Shown here: positions 1 to 9,667 of the stretch, piece after piece
How the letters are laid out: each line of letters opens with the position of its first letter
Position numbering within the stretch: position 1 is the first letter of the stretch
Assembly: GCA_014841835.1 (NCBI GenBank)
Contig: JACYUQ010000001.1
Span: 558,001 to 622,000, forward strand
From: Oxalobacteraceae sp. CFBP 13730
GTDB lineage: Bacteria; Pseudomonadota; Gammaproteobacteria; Burkholderiales; Burkholderiaceae_D
Length of the DNA stretch: 64,000 bases
Direction: 5' to 3'
Translations under genes and position numbers: made by a program
Notes under the pieces: model-generated
What the model was told of the DNA's origin: nothing
What the model saw: the letters and a program-made list of their open reading frames with translations, nothing else
The model's database searches: none

Positions 1-512
1 CCCTCGGCGCCCTCGGCCAGGCTGCCCTGCGCCGCCTGCAACTGGCGCGCCAGGCCATCCAGATACAAGCGCAGGCGATCAAGGTCGATGCCAAGCCGGC
101 GCGCCACGGCATCCGGTGCCTCGTCGTTCGCATCGTTCGCATCGGTTGGCGCAAACAGGCGCTCGAACTGGACACGTACGTCGTCATGGCGGAACGGCTT
201 GACGATGTAGCCACTCGCGCCGGCCAGCGCCGCTTCGTCCATCGTGGCGCTGTCGGACGCCGCCGAGACCAGCACGAACGGCAGCGCCGCCAGCAGCGGG
301 GTCTGGCGCACGCGCTGCAGCAGTTCAAGCCCGGACAGATGCGGCATGCGCAGGTCGCAGAACACGATGTCGGGCCGCAGGCCACCTTCCAACTGGCGCC
401 AGGCATCGGCGCCGTCTTCGGCTTCGACGATCGCATGGCTGCCGCAGCTGTCCACCAGATGCATCAGCATCATGCGCGCCACCACATCGTCGTCGACCAC
501 CAGCACGTTCAT
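1..512 (-). CDS. CheY-like response regulator, partial (C-terminus beyond window)
   Basis: The gene reads leftward and runs off the window edge; about 170 residues are visible from the ATG at 510-512. Residues 1-125 form a receiver domain with the acidic pocket VVDDD near the N-terminus, the phospho-acceptor Asp53 in FCDLRMP and Lys105 in YIVKPF. The rest (DAVARRLGIDLDRLRLYLDG) is a short helical extension whose role cannot be judged because it is incomplete. It starts 44 nt after the stop of the hybrid sensor kinase at 557-4810, on the same strand. It is therefore probably co-transcribed and may be that kinase's final phosphate acceptor. The output domain, if any, is unseen. Confidence 0.85.
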   Translation of the reverse strand, partial: MNVLVVDDDVVARMMLMHLVDSCGSHAIVEAEDGADAWRQLEGGLRPDIVFCDLRMPHLSGLELLQRVRQTPLLAALPFVLVSAASDSATMDEAALAGASGYIVKPFRHDDVRVQFERLFAPTDANDANDEAPDAVARRLGIDLDRLRLYLDGLARQLQAAQGSLAEGAE

Positions 513-556
513 CACGTCTCCACCAGATTCCTCAGGAACTTCATTATAAGCAGGTG

Positions 557-3500
557 TCAGGAAGGGGCGCCCGTTTCGAAGGTGTCGAGCACCGCGGCCA
601 GCCTCGGCAAGCCGGCGCGCAGGCGCTGGGCATCATGGCCGTCGGCGGCCGCTTCCAGTTCGCCGCACAGTGCTTCCAGTGCCGGCTCGGCCAGATAGGT
701 GGCGCTGCCGCGCAGCCCATGCAGGATCCGGCCGGCGGTCTCGAAGTCGTCGACTGCCAGCGCAGCGTCCAGTTCGGCGCGCCGGCGCGGCAGGTCGTCG
801 CAGAATGCAGCGCGCAGGCGCAGCCGCAGGTGGTCAGTCCGCGCGGCAGGCGGCGCCGCTGGCGCCTCCACACCGAACAGCGCATCGAGGGCGGCCGGCG
901 TAGGTGCCGCCGGCACAGGCGAAGCCGGTGCCATGGCCACCACCGGCCCATACGCCAGCACTGGCAGCGGGAACCCGCGCTGCAGCTGGCGTTCGATCGC
1001 GCGCGCCAGCTGCAGGTGTAGCGCCGCCTCGTCGATCGGCTTGGTCAAAAACGCATCCATGCCGCAGGCCAGGTAGCGCGCGCGGTCTTCGCCGCTGGCG
1101 TTGGCGGTGAGCGCCACGATCATCACGTGCTGGTCGAGCACCGGCGCGTCGGGCGGGCCGCCGGCGCGGATCAGGCGCGTGGCGCTGGCGCCGTCCATCT
1201 CCGGCATGCGCCCGTCCATCAGCACCAGGTCGTAGCGCTTGCGGGCGCACGCCGCCACCGCTTCGGTGCCGTTGCCGACGATGTCGATCGCATGGCCCAT
1301 CTCCTCGACCATCAGGCGTGCGATGACCTGGTTGGTCGGGAAATCCTCGGCGCACAGGACCGTCAGCTGGTGGCTGTGCGGCGCGCGCGTCACGTGCGGG
1401 GTATGGGCAGGCGGGGCGCCGTCGCGCAGCGGCAGCAGCACGGAGAACACGCTGCCCTCGCCTTCGACACTGTTGACGCCGATGGTCCCGCCCATCAGCT
1501 CGACCAGCTGGCGGCAGATCGCCAGGCCCAGGCCCGTGCCGCCATAGCGGCGCGTGGTGGTGGTGTCGGCCTGCTCGAATTTCTGGAACAGGCGCGGCAC
1601 CGCCGCAGCCGGGATGCCGATGCCCGTATCGCGCACCGTGAAGCGGATCATGTGCTGCTCGCCCGTCCCGTGCTGGTCGCTTGGCCGGCATTCGACATGG
1701 ATCGTCACCCCGCCCTCCCTGGTGAACTTGAAGGCATTGCCGACCAGGTTGACCAGCACCTGGCGCACGCGGGTCGGGTCGCCCACCAGATAGCGCGGCA
1801 CGTTGTCATCGACCAGCACCGAAAACGCCAGGTCCATCCCCGCCGCCTGTTCGTCGAACAGGCTGGCCACGTTGCGCATCTTGGCGTGCAGGTCGAAGTC
1901 GATCCGCTCCACCGTCAGCTTGCCGGCCTCGATCTTGGAAAAGTCGAGCAGGTCATTGATGATCCCCAGCAGGGCCTGGGCGTTGGCCTGGCCGCGCACG
2001 ATCTGCTCGCGCGTGCTCTCGCGCAGTGCCAGGTCGCGCAGCGCGAAGCCCAGCATGCCGATCACGCCGGCCAGCGGCGTGCGCATCTCGTGGCTCATGT
2101 TGGCCAGAAACTCGGACTTCTGGCGCGTCGCATCCTCGGCGCGCTCCTTGGCCTGACGCAGCACTTCCTCGTTGTCCTGCAAGGCGCGGTATGCGCGCGC
2201 CAGCTCGTTGCTCTGGTGGCGGCCGCGCCGCTCCTGCTCGCGCAGTTCCTGCGTCTGGTGCTCGAGCATGCGGTTCTGCTGCTCGACCTGCTCTGTGCGC
2301 GCGCTGACCTGATGCTCGAGGCGCTCTTTCTGGTGGCGCAGGCTCGCGAAGCGGATCCGCATGCCGATGTAGATCGCGCCGCAGATCAGGATGATCATGC
2401 CGATCCGGAACCACGCGGTGCCCCACGGCGGCGGCTCGATCGTGATCGCCAGTGCGGCCACGTCTTCGCTCCAGACGTCATCCTTGTTGGCCGCGCGCAC
2501 CCGGAACACATACGTGCCCGGATCGAGATTGGTGTAGGTGGCAAAGCGCTTGTCGGCGCCGGCATTGACCCAGCCCGCATCGAATCCGTCGAGGCGGTAG
2601 GCAAAGCGGTTGCGCTCGGGCGCAGCGAAATGCAGCGCCGCAAATTCGACCGTGATCACGGCGGCGTCGGATGGCAGCGTGATGCTGCTGGCATGCTCGA
2701 TCGGTCCCGGCAACAGGCCCGGGAAGACCTGCTCGACCGGCCGGTTGAACACCTGCAGCCCGGTGATCGTCGGGCGTGGCGGAATGCGGTTGTCGTGGAT
2801 CGCGCGCGGATCGAACGCTGTCAGGCCATTGAAGCCGCCGAAATACAGCGTGCCATCGGCTGTCCGGAGCGCCGCCGTGTCGAAGAACGCGCCTTCGCTG
2901 ATGCCGTCGGCCGCCGTGTAGCTGCGCCAGCGTCCGCTGGCCGGATCGAAGCTCGAGATGCCGCTCGACGTGCTGGCCCAGATGCGCCCGTCCGCATCTT
3001 CCAGGATGGCCGATACGGCATCGTCGACCAGGCCATCACGGGTCGAGTAGCGCGTGAAACTCAGCGCGCCATCCGGCCCGGTGGTCATGCGGTTCAGGCC
3101 CACGCCGGTGCCGATCCAGATATCGCCGCGGCTGTCTTCGAACAGCGACTGCACTTCGTTGTGGCTGATGCTGTTCGGGTCGAACGGATCGTGACGGAAG
3201 TGGCGGAACCGCCCGCTGGCGCGGTCCAGCAGTTCCAGGCCCGAGACCGTGCCGACCCAGAAGCGCCCGCGGCGGTCTTCCAGCAGCGGCCGCACCGAGT
3301 CGTCCGTCAGGCTGGCCGAGCGCGCCGGATCATGGCGCAGACTCGTCACCGCGCGCGTGCCGGCCGCCATCCGGTGCATGCCACCGCGGGTACCGATCCA
3401 GATGACATCATCGCGATCGACCAGCATCGAACGCACCTGGTTGGCGTCGGCGTCGCCCGGCAGCACCTGGCGCCGGAAGCGCCGGGTCGCCGGATCGAAG

Positions 3501-4810
3501 CTCGTGATCCCCGAGCGGCTGCCGATCCACAGCAGGCCGGCGCGATCGCGCACGATGGCCGCCGCCGGCACGTCGATCAGGCTGTTGGGATTGTCCTTCT
3601 GGTGCCGGTACACGTCGGCCTTGCCGGTCGCCGGATCGAACCGGTGCAGCGCGGTGGCCGAGCCAATCCACAAATGGTCGCCGTCCTGCAGCAGCGCGCG
3701 GATCTTATTGTCGGCCAGCGAATGGGGGTCATCGGGGCGACCGACGATGCGGGCGAAGCCGCCCCCGCCCAGGTCAACGCGCGAGACGCCGCCATACCAG
3801 GTGCCGGCCCAGAACGTACCCACATTGTCGCGGTACAGCGCCGAGACGAAATTGTCGCCCAGGCTGTAGCGATCGGCGAGCGCATGGCGAAAGACGTCGA
3901 AGCGGTCGCCCTGCGCACGCCAGCGGTACATGCCGTCATCGTGCGTGCCCACCCAGACCCTGCCGTCGGCATCCTGGTGCAGGGTGGTGATCCATTCGTT
4001 GCCGACGCCGTCGCCCGTCCCGAAGCGGCGCAGCGCGCCCTTGCCTGGCCCGCCCGCACCATGGCGTTCGAGCCCGCCGTAGCGGCCCACCCACAGCCGC
4101 TGCTGGCTGTCGACCAGCAATGCATGCACCGGCAGCGCGCGCTCGGGCAGGTCCGACGCATGGTGCTCGATGCGCCGGCGGTCCGCGCTCAAGCTGTCCA
4201 GGCCTGCCGCACTGCCGATCCACAGGCGCCCGTCGCCGCCCAGCGCCAGCGCCTGGATACCGTCGTCGCGCAGCGTACGCGGGTCGCCCTGGACATGGTG
4301 CCAGACCGTGAACTTGCCGGTGTCGATGTCGAAATGCTGGAGGCCGTCGGCGGTGCCGATCCACAGGCCGTCCTGGCCATCGCTGATCATCGTCTTGATC
4401 TGGCGGTTGCCGGTGCCGCGCCGCGCTGGCTCGTTGGGGGCATGCAGCGTGAAGCTGCGGGTGGCCGGGTCGTAGCGATTCAGGCCGCCGTCGGTGCCCA
4501 GCCACATGGTCCCGTGGCGGTCGAGCAGCATCGCGCGCACCCAGTTGCTCGCCAGGCTGCGCGGGTTGCCGATCTCGCTGCGGTAATTGACGAACCGGTA
4601 CCCGTCGTAGCGCGACAGACCGGACTGGGTACCGAACCACATGAAGCCATCTGCATCCTGCAGGATCGACAGCACCGACTCCTGCGCCAGACCGTGCTGC
4701 ACCGACAGGTGCTCGAAGCGCAAGGTCGGCTCGGGCGCCGCCGCGCGCAAGGGCGGTGCACACAGCGTGGTCAGCGCCAGCAGCGCCAGGAGCAGGAACG
4801 CGCGCAGCAT
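557..4810 (-). CDS. Hybrid sensor histidine kinase with beta-propeller sensor, Y_Y_Y domain, receiver and Hpt
   Basis: A 1417-residue inner-membrane sensor kinase. The start at 4808-4810 opens directly into a signal peptide ([20 protein letters not shown]), so upstream in-frame starts are rejected. In order it has: periplasmic propeller repeats of the WIGT/WVGT type (about 30-680), a Y_Y_Y domain, one membrane helix near 800, a coiled coil, HisKA with the phospho-His in MSHEMRTP (about 906), HATPase with N and G boxes, a receiver with Asp in LVLMDGRMP (about 1197), and a C-terminal Hpt with LHGLRGSA (about 1365). This is the layout of the one-protein hybrid systems that sense extracellular nutrients or polymers. 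The signal is unknown and no polysaccharide-utilisation locus is adjacent. A response regulator follows 44 nt downstream. Confidence 0.9.
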   Translation of the reverse strand: MLRAFLLLALLALTTLCAPPLRAAAPEPTLRFEHLSVQHGLAQESVLSILQDADGFMWFGTQSGLSRYDGYRFVNYRSEIGNPRSLASNWVRAMLLDRHGTMWLGTDGGLNRYDPATRSFTLHAPNEPARRGTGNRQIKTMISDGQDGLWIGTADGLQHFDIDTGKFTVWHHVQGDPRTLRDDGIQALALGGDGRLWIGSAAGLDSLSADRRRIEHHASDLPERALPVHALLVDSQQRLWVGRYGGLERHGAGGPGKGALRRFGTGDGVGNEWITTLHQDADGRVWVGTHDDGMYRWRAQGDRFDVFRHALADRYSLGDNFVSALYRDNVGTFWAGTWYGGVSRVDLGGGGFARIVGRPDDPHSLADNKIRALLQDGDHLWIGSATALHRFDPATGKADVYRHQKDNPNSLIDVPAAAIVRDRAGLLWIGSRSGITSFDPATRRFRRQVLPGDADANQVRSMLVDRDDVIWIGTRGGMHRMAAGTRAVTSLRHDPARSASLTDDSVRPLLEDRRGRFWVGTVSGLELLDRASGRFRHFRHDPFDPNSISHNEVQSLFEDSRGDIWIGTGVGLNRMTTGPDGALSFTRYSTRDGLVDDAVSAILEDADGRIWASTSSGISSFDPASGRWRSYTAADGISEGAFFDTAALRTADGTLYFGGFNGLTAFDPRAIHDNRIPPRPTITGLQVFNRPVEQVFPGLLPGPIEHASSITLPSDAAVITVEFAALHFAAPERNRFAYRLDGFDAGWVNAGADKRFATYTNLDPGTYVFRVRAANKDDVWSEDVAALAITIEPPPWGTAWFRIGMIILICGAIYIGMRIRFASLRHQKERLEHQVSARTEQVEQQNRMLEHQTQELREQERRGRHQSNELARAYRALQDNEEVLRQAKERAEDATRQKSEFLANMSHEMRTPLAGVIGMLGFALRDLALRESTREQIVRGQANAQALLGIINDLLDFSKIEAGKLTVERIDFDLHAKMRNVASLFDEQAAGMDLAFSVLVDDNVPRYLVGDPTRVRQVLVNLVGNAFKFTREGGVTIHVECRPSDQHGTGEQHMIRFTVRDTGIGIPAAAVPRLFQKFEQADTTTTRRYGGTGLGLAICRQLVELMGGTIGVNSVEGEGSVFSVLLPLRDGAPPAHTPHVTRAPHSHQLTVLCAEDFPTNQVIARLMVEEMGHAIDIVGNGTEAVAACARKRYDLVLMDGRMPEMDGASATRLIRAGGPPDAPVLDQHVMIVALTANASGEDRARYLACGMDAFLTKPIDEAALHLQLARAIERQLQRGFPLPVLAYGPVVAMAPASPVPAAPTPAALDALFGVEAPAAPPAARTDHLRLRLRAAFCDDLPRRRAELDAALAVDDFETAGRILHGLRGSATYLAEPALEALCGELEAAADGHDAQRLRAGLPRLAAVLDTFETGAPS

Positions 4811-5238
4811 CGTCACGCCCTGAGGAAGGCCGGCACATGACCGCGCCGTGGGGCGTGCAGAATCCCGCCCTGGCAGGCAGCGCGTGCGCGTTCCGCTGTC
4901 ACGCTCGGTCCGGTTTTCTGTTTGTTCTCCACGCCAGCAGGTTAGCAAATTCTGCTTGTCTTGAGGCAAATAAGGGATGGAAATGGCAAGAATTTGTCGC
5001 AGATTGTCGCTTGTGTGCCCTAACTGCGCTGGATCGCTGCCACCCGACGCCTGGTCTTGCGAAACGCCAATATCGTGACGCTTGTACCGGCCGAGAATCC
5101 CGTCTCCATCTAACCTCGGAGTACGTATGGCAGGCATCATAAATCGGCATGGCACGCTGTTTCACGAGCTCGCCAATTTCTCTTCGCCCATCCTTATCGC
5201 TGGAATCTGGCGCAGCACAGAATCGTGCAGGCATCGAT
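4811..5238. other. Divergent intergenic region between the sensor kinase and the amidase island
   Basis: About 430 bases separate the leftward sensor kinase from the rightward amidase gene. Reading frames here are short and look non-coding. Base composition shifts from the GC-rich left side to a more AT-rich right side, marking the left edge of the amidase island. The promoters of both flanking genes must lie here, but I see no convincing -35/-10 pair, operator or repeat. Confidence 0.4.
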
Positions 5239-5622
5239 ATGCCAGTTGATATTGAAAAGTACACGACGCATCTGCGGAACAATGCGAAAAGATACAGCCA
5301 GGGGATGTGTGCCAAATATGTCCGCCTGGCCCTGGCTGCTGGTGGCGCGCCCACGAACGGAAGGCACCCCGGCCATGCAAACGATTGGGGCCCCGTGCTG
5401 CTGCGCCTTGGTTTCCATCGGCTGACCGTTGAAAATTCTGACATTTTTAGCCCGATGAAAGGCGACGTGGTTGTTATCCAGCCCCATTCGACTGAGAGTC
5501 CTTCGGGACACATCGCTGCATACGATGGAAAAATCTGGATCTCGGATTTCAAGCAGCGCGACTTCTGGGCAGGTTCAAATTACCGCATCAAGAGGCCACC
5601 TCATGCGTTCTACCGTCCTTAA
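5239..5622 (+). CDS. CHAP-like peptidoglycan amidase, candidate antibacterial effector
   Basis: About 127 residues from ATG 5239, preceded by GCAGG. An in-frame ATG at 5149 would add 30 residues of low-complexity N-terminus and cannot be excluded. The fold signature is NlpC/P60-CHAP-like: a catalytic-type Cys in QGMCAKYVRLAL, a GDVVVIQP strand, and a catalytic-type His in SGHIAAYDGK, followed by an aromatic-rich end (WISDFKQRDFW). Short free-standing proteins of this type, without a signal peptide, are known in other Proteobacteria as peptidoglycan-cleaving effectors delivered by type VI secretion. That assignment is from remembered family features. The next gene starts inside this one (20-nt overlap) and encodes an exported protein, as expected for effector-immunity coupling. 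No secretion genes are in the window. Confidence 0.7.
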   Translation: MPVDIEKYTTHLRNNAKRYSQGMCAKYVRLALAAGGAPTNGRHPGHANDWGPVLLRLGFHRLTVENSDIFSPMKGDVVVIQPHSTESPSGHIAAYDGKIWISDFKQRDFWAGSNYRIKRPPHAFYRP

Positions 5623-6193
5623 GCAACTCATCGCCGTCACATTGCTCAGCAGCACGAGCGGTATTCTATTCGCACAATCGCCGCCACGAATCCTTCACGA
5701 CCCGCTCCTTGAACTGGGTTATGAGCAGGCGAAGATACGTTTCGAGCCGCTACCATTGCAGGCCATCGCCGGGTGCGACACGTTATCTGACAATGAATAC
5801 AGTGTCGGTGTACATTTCGTCTTCGCCAAAGCAAGCGACAATGCGGGCCGAATCTTTTATCTGCTACATGGGTACGAAATCAGGAACAACCCCGAGCCTC
5901 CTCATTTTCCCAAGTATTCGACTGGCGGCCATGGATTGATCGTGATGGTCCGGGGTCTGGAGTGCCTGATCATCGATAACGATGCCAGAGAAACATTCAG
6001 GATTGCGGTTTTCAATGACGAATATCCCCAGGATGTACGCCAGAGGCTGGCAATCGACTTCGCCGCCCGACTGTCCTCTGCCTTTGGTGGAAAGGAGAAG
6101 CTCCGGGCGCAAATCGTCAAGCAGCGCGTGGATCTCGACATGCTGCCCGACGAGCTTCGCCATGCCTTCGGGGACTTGCGCCTACCGAAATAA
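5603..6193 (+). CDS. Exported protein, candidate immunity protein 1 of the amidase
   Basis: 196 residues. The start at 5603 has AGAGG at proper spacing and overlaps the amidase gene by 20 nt, suggesting translational coupling. An N-terminal signal peptide (LKQLIAVTLLSSTSGILFAQ) predicts periplasmic location, where an immunity protein against a peptidoglycan amidase must act. The mature part has no domain I recognise. It ends in a conserved segment, GGKEKLRAQIVKQ followed by LPDELRHAF, shared with the next gene. Function is inferred from position, signal peptide and duplication, not from homology to a named immunity family. Confidence 0.65.
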   Translation: MRSTVLKQLIAVTLLSSTSGILFAQSPPRILHDPLLELGYEQAKIRFEPLPLQAIAGCDTLSDNEYSVGVHFVFAKASDNAGRIFYLLHGYEIRNNPEPPHFPKYSTGGHGLIVMVRGLECLIIDNDARETFRIAVFNDEYPQDVRQRLAIDFAARLSSAFGGKEKLRAQIVKQRVDLDMLPDELRHAFGDLRLPK

Positions 6194-6283
6194 AGGTCAC
6201 CAATTCGCTGGCGTTGGCGCCCTTTTCCATGCCCGTCAGATGGTCGATCAAATCCGGAATCAACGAATAGCGAGGCTGCTGCC

Positions 6284-6874
6284 ATGTCGTCCAACACGAT
6301 CAAGCCACTCCTTTGCGCCATCCTGTTCAGTACATTGAGCGGATTGCTGTGCGCCCAACCCCTGCCACGCATTCTGGAAGATCCCGTCCTTCGTCTTCGG
6401 TATGAACCCGCCATAATCCATTTCGCGCCCTTCCCGTCAACATTGCGCAACGATTGCCCGGCGCTGGACGAAGGCGGAGATCCACAACGCACCTTCTTCA
6501 TTTTTGCCAGCGCCAGCGACGCTTCCGGCCGGGTCTACTACCTGCTCAACGGCTATCAGGTTTGGCACCGCGTCGACGATATGCGCTTCCCGCGCTACAT
6601 CACCAATGAATATGCGCCGATCATCATGCTGCAACATCAGGCGTGCGTCATCATCGACCACGAAGGCCCCGACCGGCTGGCCGATGACAATTTCACCGAG
6701 GAATACTCGCGCGACATGCAGCAGCGCCTCATGATCGACTATGCGAACCGGCTTGTTGCTGCCTATGGTGGCAAGGAAAAGCTCCGGATCGAACTGTTGA
6801 ATCAATACGTCGACATGGGCACGCTGCCGGAAGCACTTCGCTACGCATTCCGGAATCTGCATCTCACCAAATAA
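6284..6874 (+). CDS. Exported protein, paralogue of the preceding gene (candidate immunity protein 2)
   Basis: 196 residues, exactly the length of the preceding protein, with a signal peptide ending near LLCAQ. It starts 90 nt downstream, with GAGG before the ATG. The two proteins align end to end: PRILxDPxLxLxYE after the signal peptide, GRVYYLLNGYQV in the middle, and GGKEKLRIELLNQ then LPEALRYAF at the end. They differ over much of the central surface. Its codon use looks GC-richer than that of the amidase. Tandem divergent copies fit immunity-gene duplication, where the second copy covers variant effectors or is left from an earlier cassette. Confidence 0.65.
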   Translation: MSSNTIKPLLCAILFSTLSGLLCAQPLPRILEDPVLRLRYEPAIIHFAPFPSTLRNDCPALDEGGDPQRTFFIFASASDASGRVYYLLNGYQVWHRVDDMRFPRYITNEYAPIIMLQHQACVIIDHEGPDRLADDNFTEEYSRDMQQRLMIDYANRLVAAYGGKEKLRIELLNQYVDMGTLPEALRYAFRNLHLTK

Positions 6875-6900
6875 AAAAAGCCGGCTCATGCGAGCCGGCT
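6873..6900 (-). terminator. Rho-independent terminator of ggt
   Basis: A perfect 9-bp stem AGCCGGCTC/GAGCCGGCT (6879-6887 with 6892-6900) has a 4-nt loop. On the minus strand it is followed by an uninterrupted T-run (6873-6879), the classical form. It serves the leftward ggt gene and may also stop transcription arriving from the immunity genes. Confidence 0.85.
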
Positions 6901-6917
6901 TGCATTCCAGGGATACC

Positions 6918-8693
6918 TCAATCGCCCCTGGCAACACCTTCCCGGCGCGGATCGGCGCCGCCAAACCACATCGGCACGCCTTTCACCACGACGCGCTCGA
7001 TGCCGTGCAGGCCCGACGTCTGCTCGCTGACCCGGATCGCGTGGCCACGCGCGCGCAGCACGTCAAGTGTCGCGTCGGGGAAGCGGCCCCTTTCCAGCTC
7101 GGTCGGCCCATTGCGGCTGCCGAAGTTCGGCAGCGCGATCGCCTGCTGCACGTTCAGGTCCCAGTCAAGCGTGCCCACCAGCACCTTGGCCACGTAATTG
7201 ATGATGGCCGGGCCGCCGGGCGAGCCGATGGCGAGCACCAGCTTGCCGCTGGCGCGGTCGAACACGATCGTCGGCGACATCGCGCTGCGCGGCCGCTTGT
7301 TCGCTTCGACGCGGTTGGCCACCGGGCCATCGGCGTCGCGCGCACTGAACGAGAAGTCGGTCAACTGGTTATTCAGCATGAAGCCGTCGACCATCTGGCG
7401 CGAACCGAACGCGTCTTCGATCGTCGTCGTCATCGCCAGGCCGGCGCCGTTGCCATCGACCACCGAGACGTGCGAGGTCGACGGCGTTTCGATCGCATTG
7501 TCGGTCCCCCACGCAACCTCCATCCCGGGCGGCGTGCCGGCCTTGGCTTCGCCCATCGAGCGCGCGCCCACCATGCCGGCGCGCGCCGTCAGGTAGCCCT
7601 TGTCGATCAGGCTCGGGATACCACGGCCCGGCAGCGGCACGAAGTCGGCGTCGGCGGCGTAGCGGTTGCGGTCGGCGTAGGCCAGGCGCCCCACTTCCGA
7701 GAACACGTGCACGGCGTCAGCGCCCGGCACGCCGTCCTTCGGCGCGAGCGCCTTCATGTCGAAGGTCTCGAACATGCCCAGCATCTGGGCCACGGCGATC
7801 CCGCCTGACGACGGTGGCGGCATGCCGCACACGGTGTAGGCGCGGTAGTCGCTGCAGACGGGCGTGCGGACCTTCGGGCGGTAGTCGGCGATGTCCTTGG
7901 CCGTCAGTAGCCCCGGATTGGTCGGGTGCGCAGCCACCTTGGCCGCGATGTCGCGCGCGAAGCGCCCCGTGTAGAACACGTCGGCGCCGCCGACGGCGAT
8001 CTCACGCAGCGTGGCGGCCAGCGCCGGGTTCTTCAGCACATGGCCGACCGGCCACGGTTTGCCGGCAGCGTCATAAAAATAGGCGGCGGCAACCGGGTCC
8101 TTGATCAGGAACGTTTCGCCAGCGAGCATCTTGTGCATGCGCGGGCTGACCTGAAAACCTTGCTCGGACAGGCGGATCGCCGGGGCGAACAACGCCTTCC
8201 ACGGCAGTTTGCCGTGCTGGCGGTGCGCCAGTTCGAGCATGCGCAGCACGCCCGGCGCGCCGACCGAGCGGCCGCCGACCACGCCCTCGGTGCGCGACAG
8301 TGGCGTGCCATCGGGCCGCTCGAACAGATGTTCGTCGGCCTTGCTTGGCGCCGTTTCGCGGCCGTCGAACGCCTGGGTCTGCTTGCCGTCGTAATGGACC
8401 ATGAAGGCGCCACCGCCGATGCCCGACGATTGCGGCTCGACCAGCGTCAGCACCAGTTGCGTGGCAATGGCCGCGTCGATGGCGGCCCCGCCCTGGCGCA
8501 GGATCTGGTAGCCGGCCTCGACCGCAAGCGGATTGGCGGCGGTGACCATGTATTTCTTCGCCTGCCAGCCATTTTTTTCGGTGTAGCCGGTCGCCGCTTC
8601 GGGCGCGGCCTGCAGTGAATCCTGGGCCCACAGGGGCGTCGTCGTCGCGCCGGCGAGTGCGAGGGCGAGCGCAAGCTTGCTGAGTGTATTCAA
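6918..8693 (-). CDS. ggt: Gamma-glutamyltransferase (glutathione hydrolase)
   Basis: A periplasmic Ntn-hydrolase that transfers or hydrolyses the gamma-glutamyl group of glutathione. The best start is TTG at 8691-8693, preceded by GGAGAACCG, giving 591 residues that open with a signal peptide (NTLSKLALALALAG, ending near LWAQ). An upstream ATG at 8756 lacks both features. The proenzyme cleavage site and nucleophile are seen as Thr406 in TSHVSVVDG, followed by the substrate-loop segment FGSRQMVDGFMLNNQLTDFS. Large-subunit hallmarks include SGIGGGAFMV and the early A-ANPLAVEAGYQILR region. It is monocistronic: a terminator follows directly and the next gene upstream is separated by 107 nt. Confidence 0.93.
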   Translation of the reverse strand: MNTLSKLALALALAGATTTPLWAQDSLQAAPEAATGYTEKNGWQAKKYMVTAANPLAVEAGYQILRQGGAAIDAAIATQLVLTLVEPQSSGIGGGAFMVHYDGKQTQAFDGRETAPSKADEHLFERPDGTPLSRTEGVVGGRSVGAPGVLRMLELAHRQHGKLPWKALFAPAIRLSEQGFQVSPRMHKMLAGETFLIKDPVAAAYFYDAAGKPWPVGHVLKNPALAATLREIAVGGADVFYTGRFARDIAAKVAAHPTNPGLLTAKDIADYRPKVRTPVCSDYRAYTVCGMPPPSSGGIAVAQMLGMFETFDMKALAPKDGVPGADAVHVFSEVGRLAYADRNRYAADADFVPLPGRGIPSLIDKGYLTARAGMVGARSMGEAKAGTPPGMEVAWGTDNAIETPSTSHVSVVDGNGAGLAMTTTIEDAFGSRQMVDGFMLNNQLTDFSFSARDADGPVANRVEANKRPRSAMSPTIVFDRASGKLVLAIGSPGGPAIINYVAKVLVGTLDWDLNVQQAIALPNFGSRNGPTELERGRFPDATLDVLRARGHAIRVSEQTSGLHGIERVVVKGVPMWFGGADPRREGVARGD

Positions 8694-8800
8694 ACGGTTC
8701 TCCAAAATAGCAAACGGGCGCGAGACCATAGGCCAGGCGCCCGACATCGAAGACATGCTACAGCATCTTCGAAATGCTTTCAGGACACGTCCCTGAAGAA

Positions 8801-9559
8801 CTACTTCGGCTGCATGCGGATCGCGCCGTCCAGGCGGATCGTCTCGCCGTTGAGCATCACGTTTTCGATGATGGCGCGGGCCAGGTGGGCGAACTCGGTC
8901 GGCAGGCCCAGGCGCGGTGGGAACGGGACCATCTTGCCCAGCGAATCGCGAACCTCTTGCGGCATGTTCATCAGCATTGGCGTCTCGAAAATGCCCGGCG
9001 CGATCGTCATCACGCGGATGCCGTTGCGCGACAGGTCGCGCGCCATCGGCAGCGTCAGGCCGGCCACGGCCGCCTTGGACGACGCGTAGGCCGCCTGCCC
9101 CATCTGGCCGTCAAAAGCGGCGACCGACGCGGTATTGATAATGATGCCGCGCTCGCCGTGCTCGGCTGCCTCGGTCTTGCTCATCGCCTCAGCGGCCAGG
9201 CGCGCCATATTGAACGTGCCCACCAGGTTGATGTTCACGGCGCGCTGGAACACGTCCAGCGGGTGGGCGCCATCCTTGCCGACGGTTTTGACGGCCGGCG
9301 CGACGCCGGCGCAGTTGACTAGGCCGCGCAGCACGCCCAGCCCAACGGCCGCATCGACGACGGCCTGCGCGTCGGCTTCCTGGGTGACGTCGCAGCGAAC
9401 GAACTGGCCTTTCAGCTCGTCGGCCAGCGCCTGCCCTGCCTCGGCCTGGACGTCGGCAATGACGACGGTTGCGCCATTGGCGGCAAGCATGCGTGCGGTG
9501 GCGGCGCCAAGGCCGGACGCGCCGCCGGTGACGATGAAGACGTTATCCTGGATGTGCAT
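8801..9559 (-). CDS. SDR-family 3-hydroxyacyl-CoA dehydrogenase (HSD17B10-like)
   Basis: 252 residues from ATG 9557-9559, chosen because AAGGGA lies just upstream and the protein then begins at the family's usual N-terminus. It is a classical short-chain dehydrogenase: NAD-binding TGGASGLGAAT, NCAG, and the catalytic Ser and YASSK motif. The extended match to the type II 3-hydroxyacyl-CoA dehydrogenase group (INLVGTFNMARLAA; APGIFETPMLMNMP) suggests oxidation of 3-hydroxyacyl-CoA in fatty-acid or branched-chain amino-acid breakdown. A perfect palindrome 48 nt upstream is the likely operator. Exact substrate is not decidable from sequence. Confidence 0.85.
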   Translation of the reverse strand: MHIQDNVFIVTGGASGLGAATARMLAANGATVVIADVQAEAGQALADELKGQFVRCDVTQEADAQAVVDAAVGLGVLRGLVNCAGVAPAVKTVGKDGAHPLDVFQRAVNINLVGTFNMARLAAEAMSKTEAAEHGERGIIINTASVAAFDGQMGQAAYASSKAAVAGLTLPMARDLSRNGIRVMTIAPGIFETPMLMNMPQEVRDSLGKMVPFPPRLGLPTEFAHLARAIIENVMLNGETIRLDGAIRMQPK

Positions 9560-9606
9560 GGTTGTCCCTTGTAAAAGTTCTTGTGCCACTATTTTGCCCG
9601 GCTTTA

Positions 9607-9622
9607 ACGTTTACGTAAACGT
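9607..9622 (-). promoter_or_regulatory. 16-bp perfect palindrome, candidate operator of the SDR gene
   Basis: ACGTTTACGTAAACGT is a perfect palindrome centred at 9614/9615, ending 48 nt before the SDR start codon, in its promoter region. The only other nearby gene ends at 9668, so the target must be the SDR gene. Sites built on ACGT-containing arms are described for regulators of branched-chain amino-acid and fatty-acid degradation in Proteobacteria (for example MerR-family LiuR). The match is from memory and no such regulator is in the window. Confidence 0.6.
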
Positions 9623-9667
9623 AAAGTCGGCGATTGGCGAACTTTCGGGACGACGGGCGGTCTTAGT

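Noticed and set aside
1127..4840. Very long open frame on the plus strand opposite the hybrid sensor kinase
   Set aside because: It is the complement of a gene with clear kinase and propeller motifs. High GC removes stop codons in the opposite frame; the translation is rich in Arg, Ala, His and Gln with no recognisable domain.
4756..5142. Small plus-strand gene between the sensor kinase and the amidase
   Set aside because: No binding site, overlaps the kinase start region antisense, and the translation lacks any regular feature.
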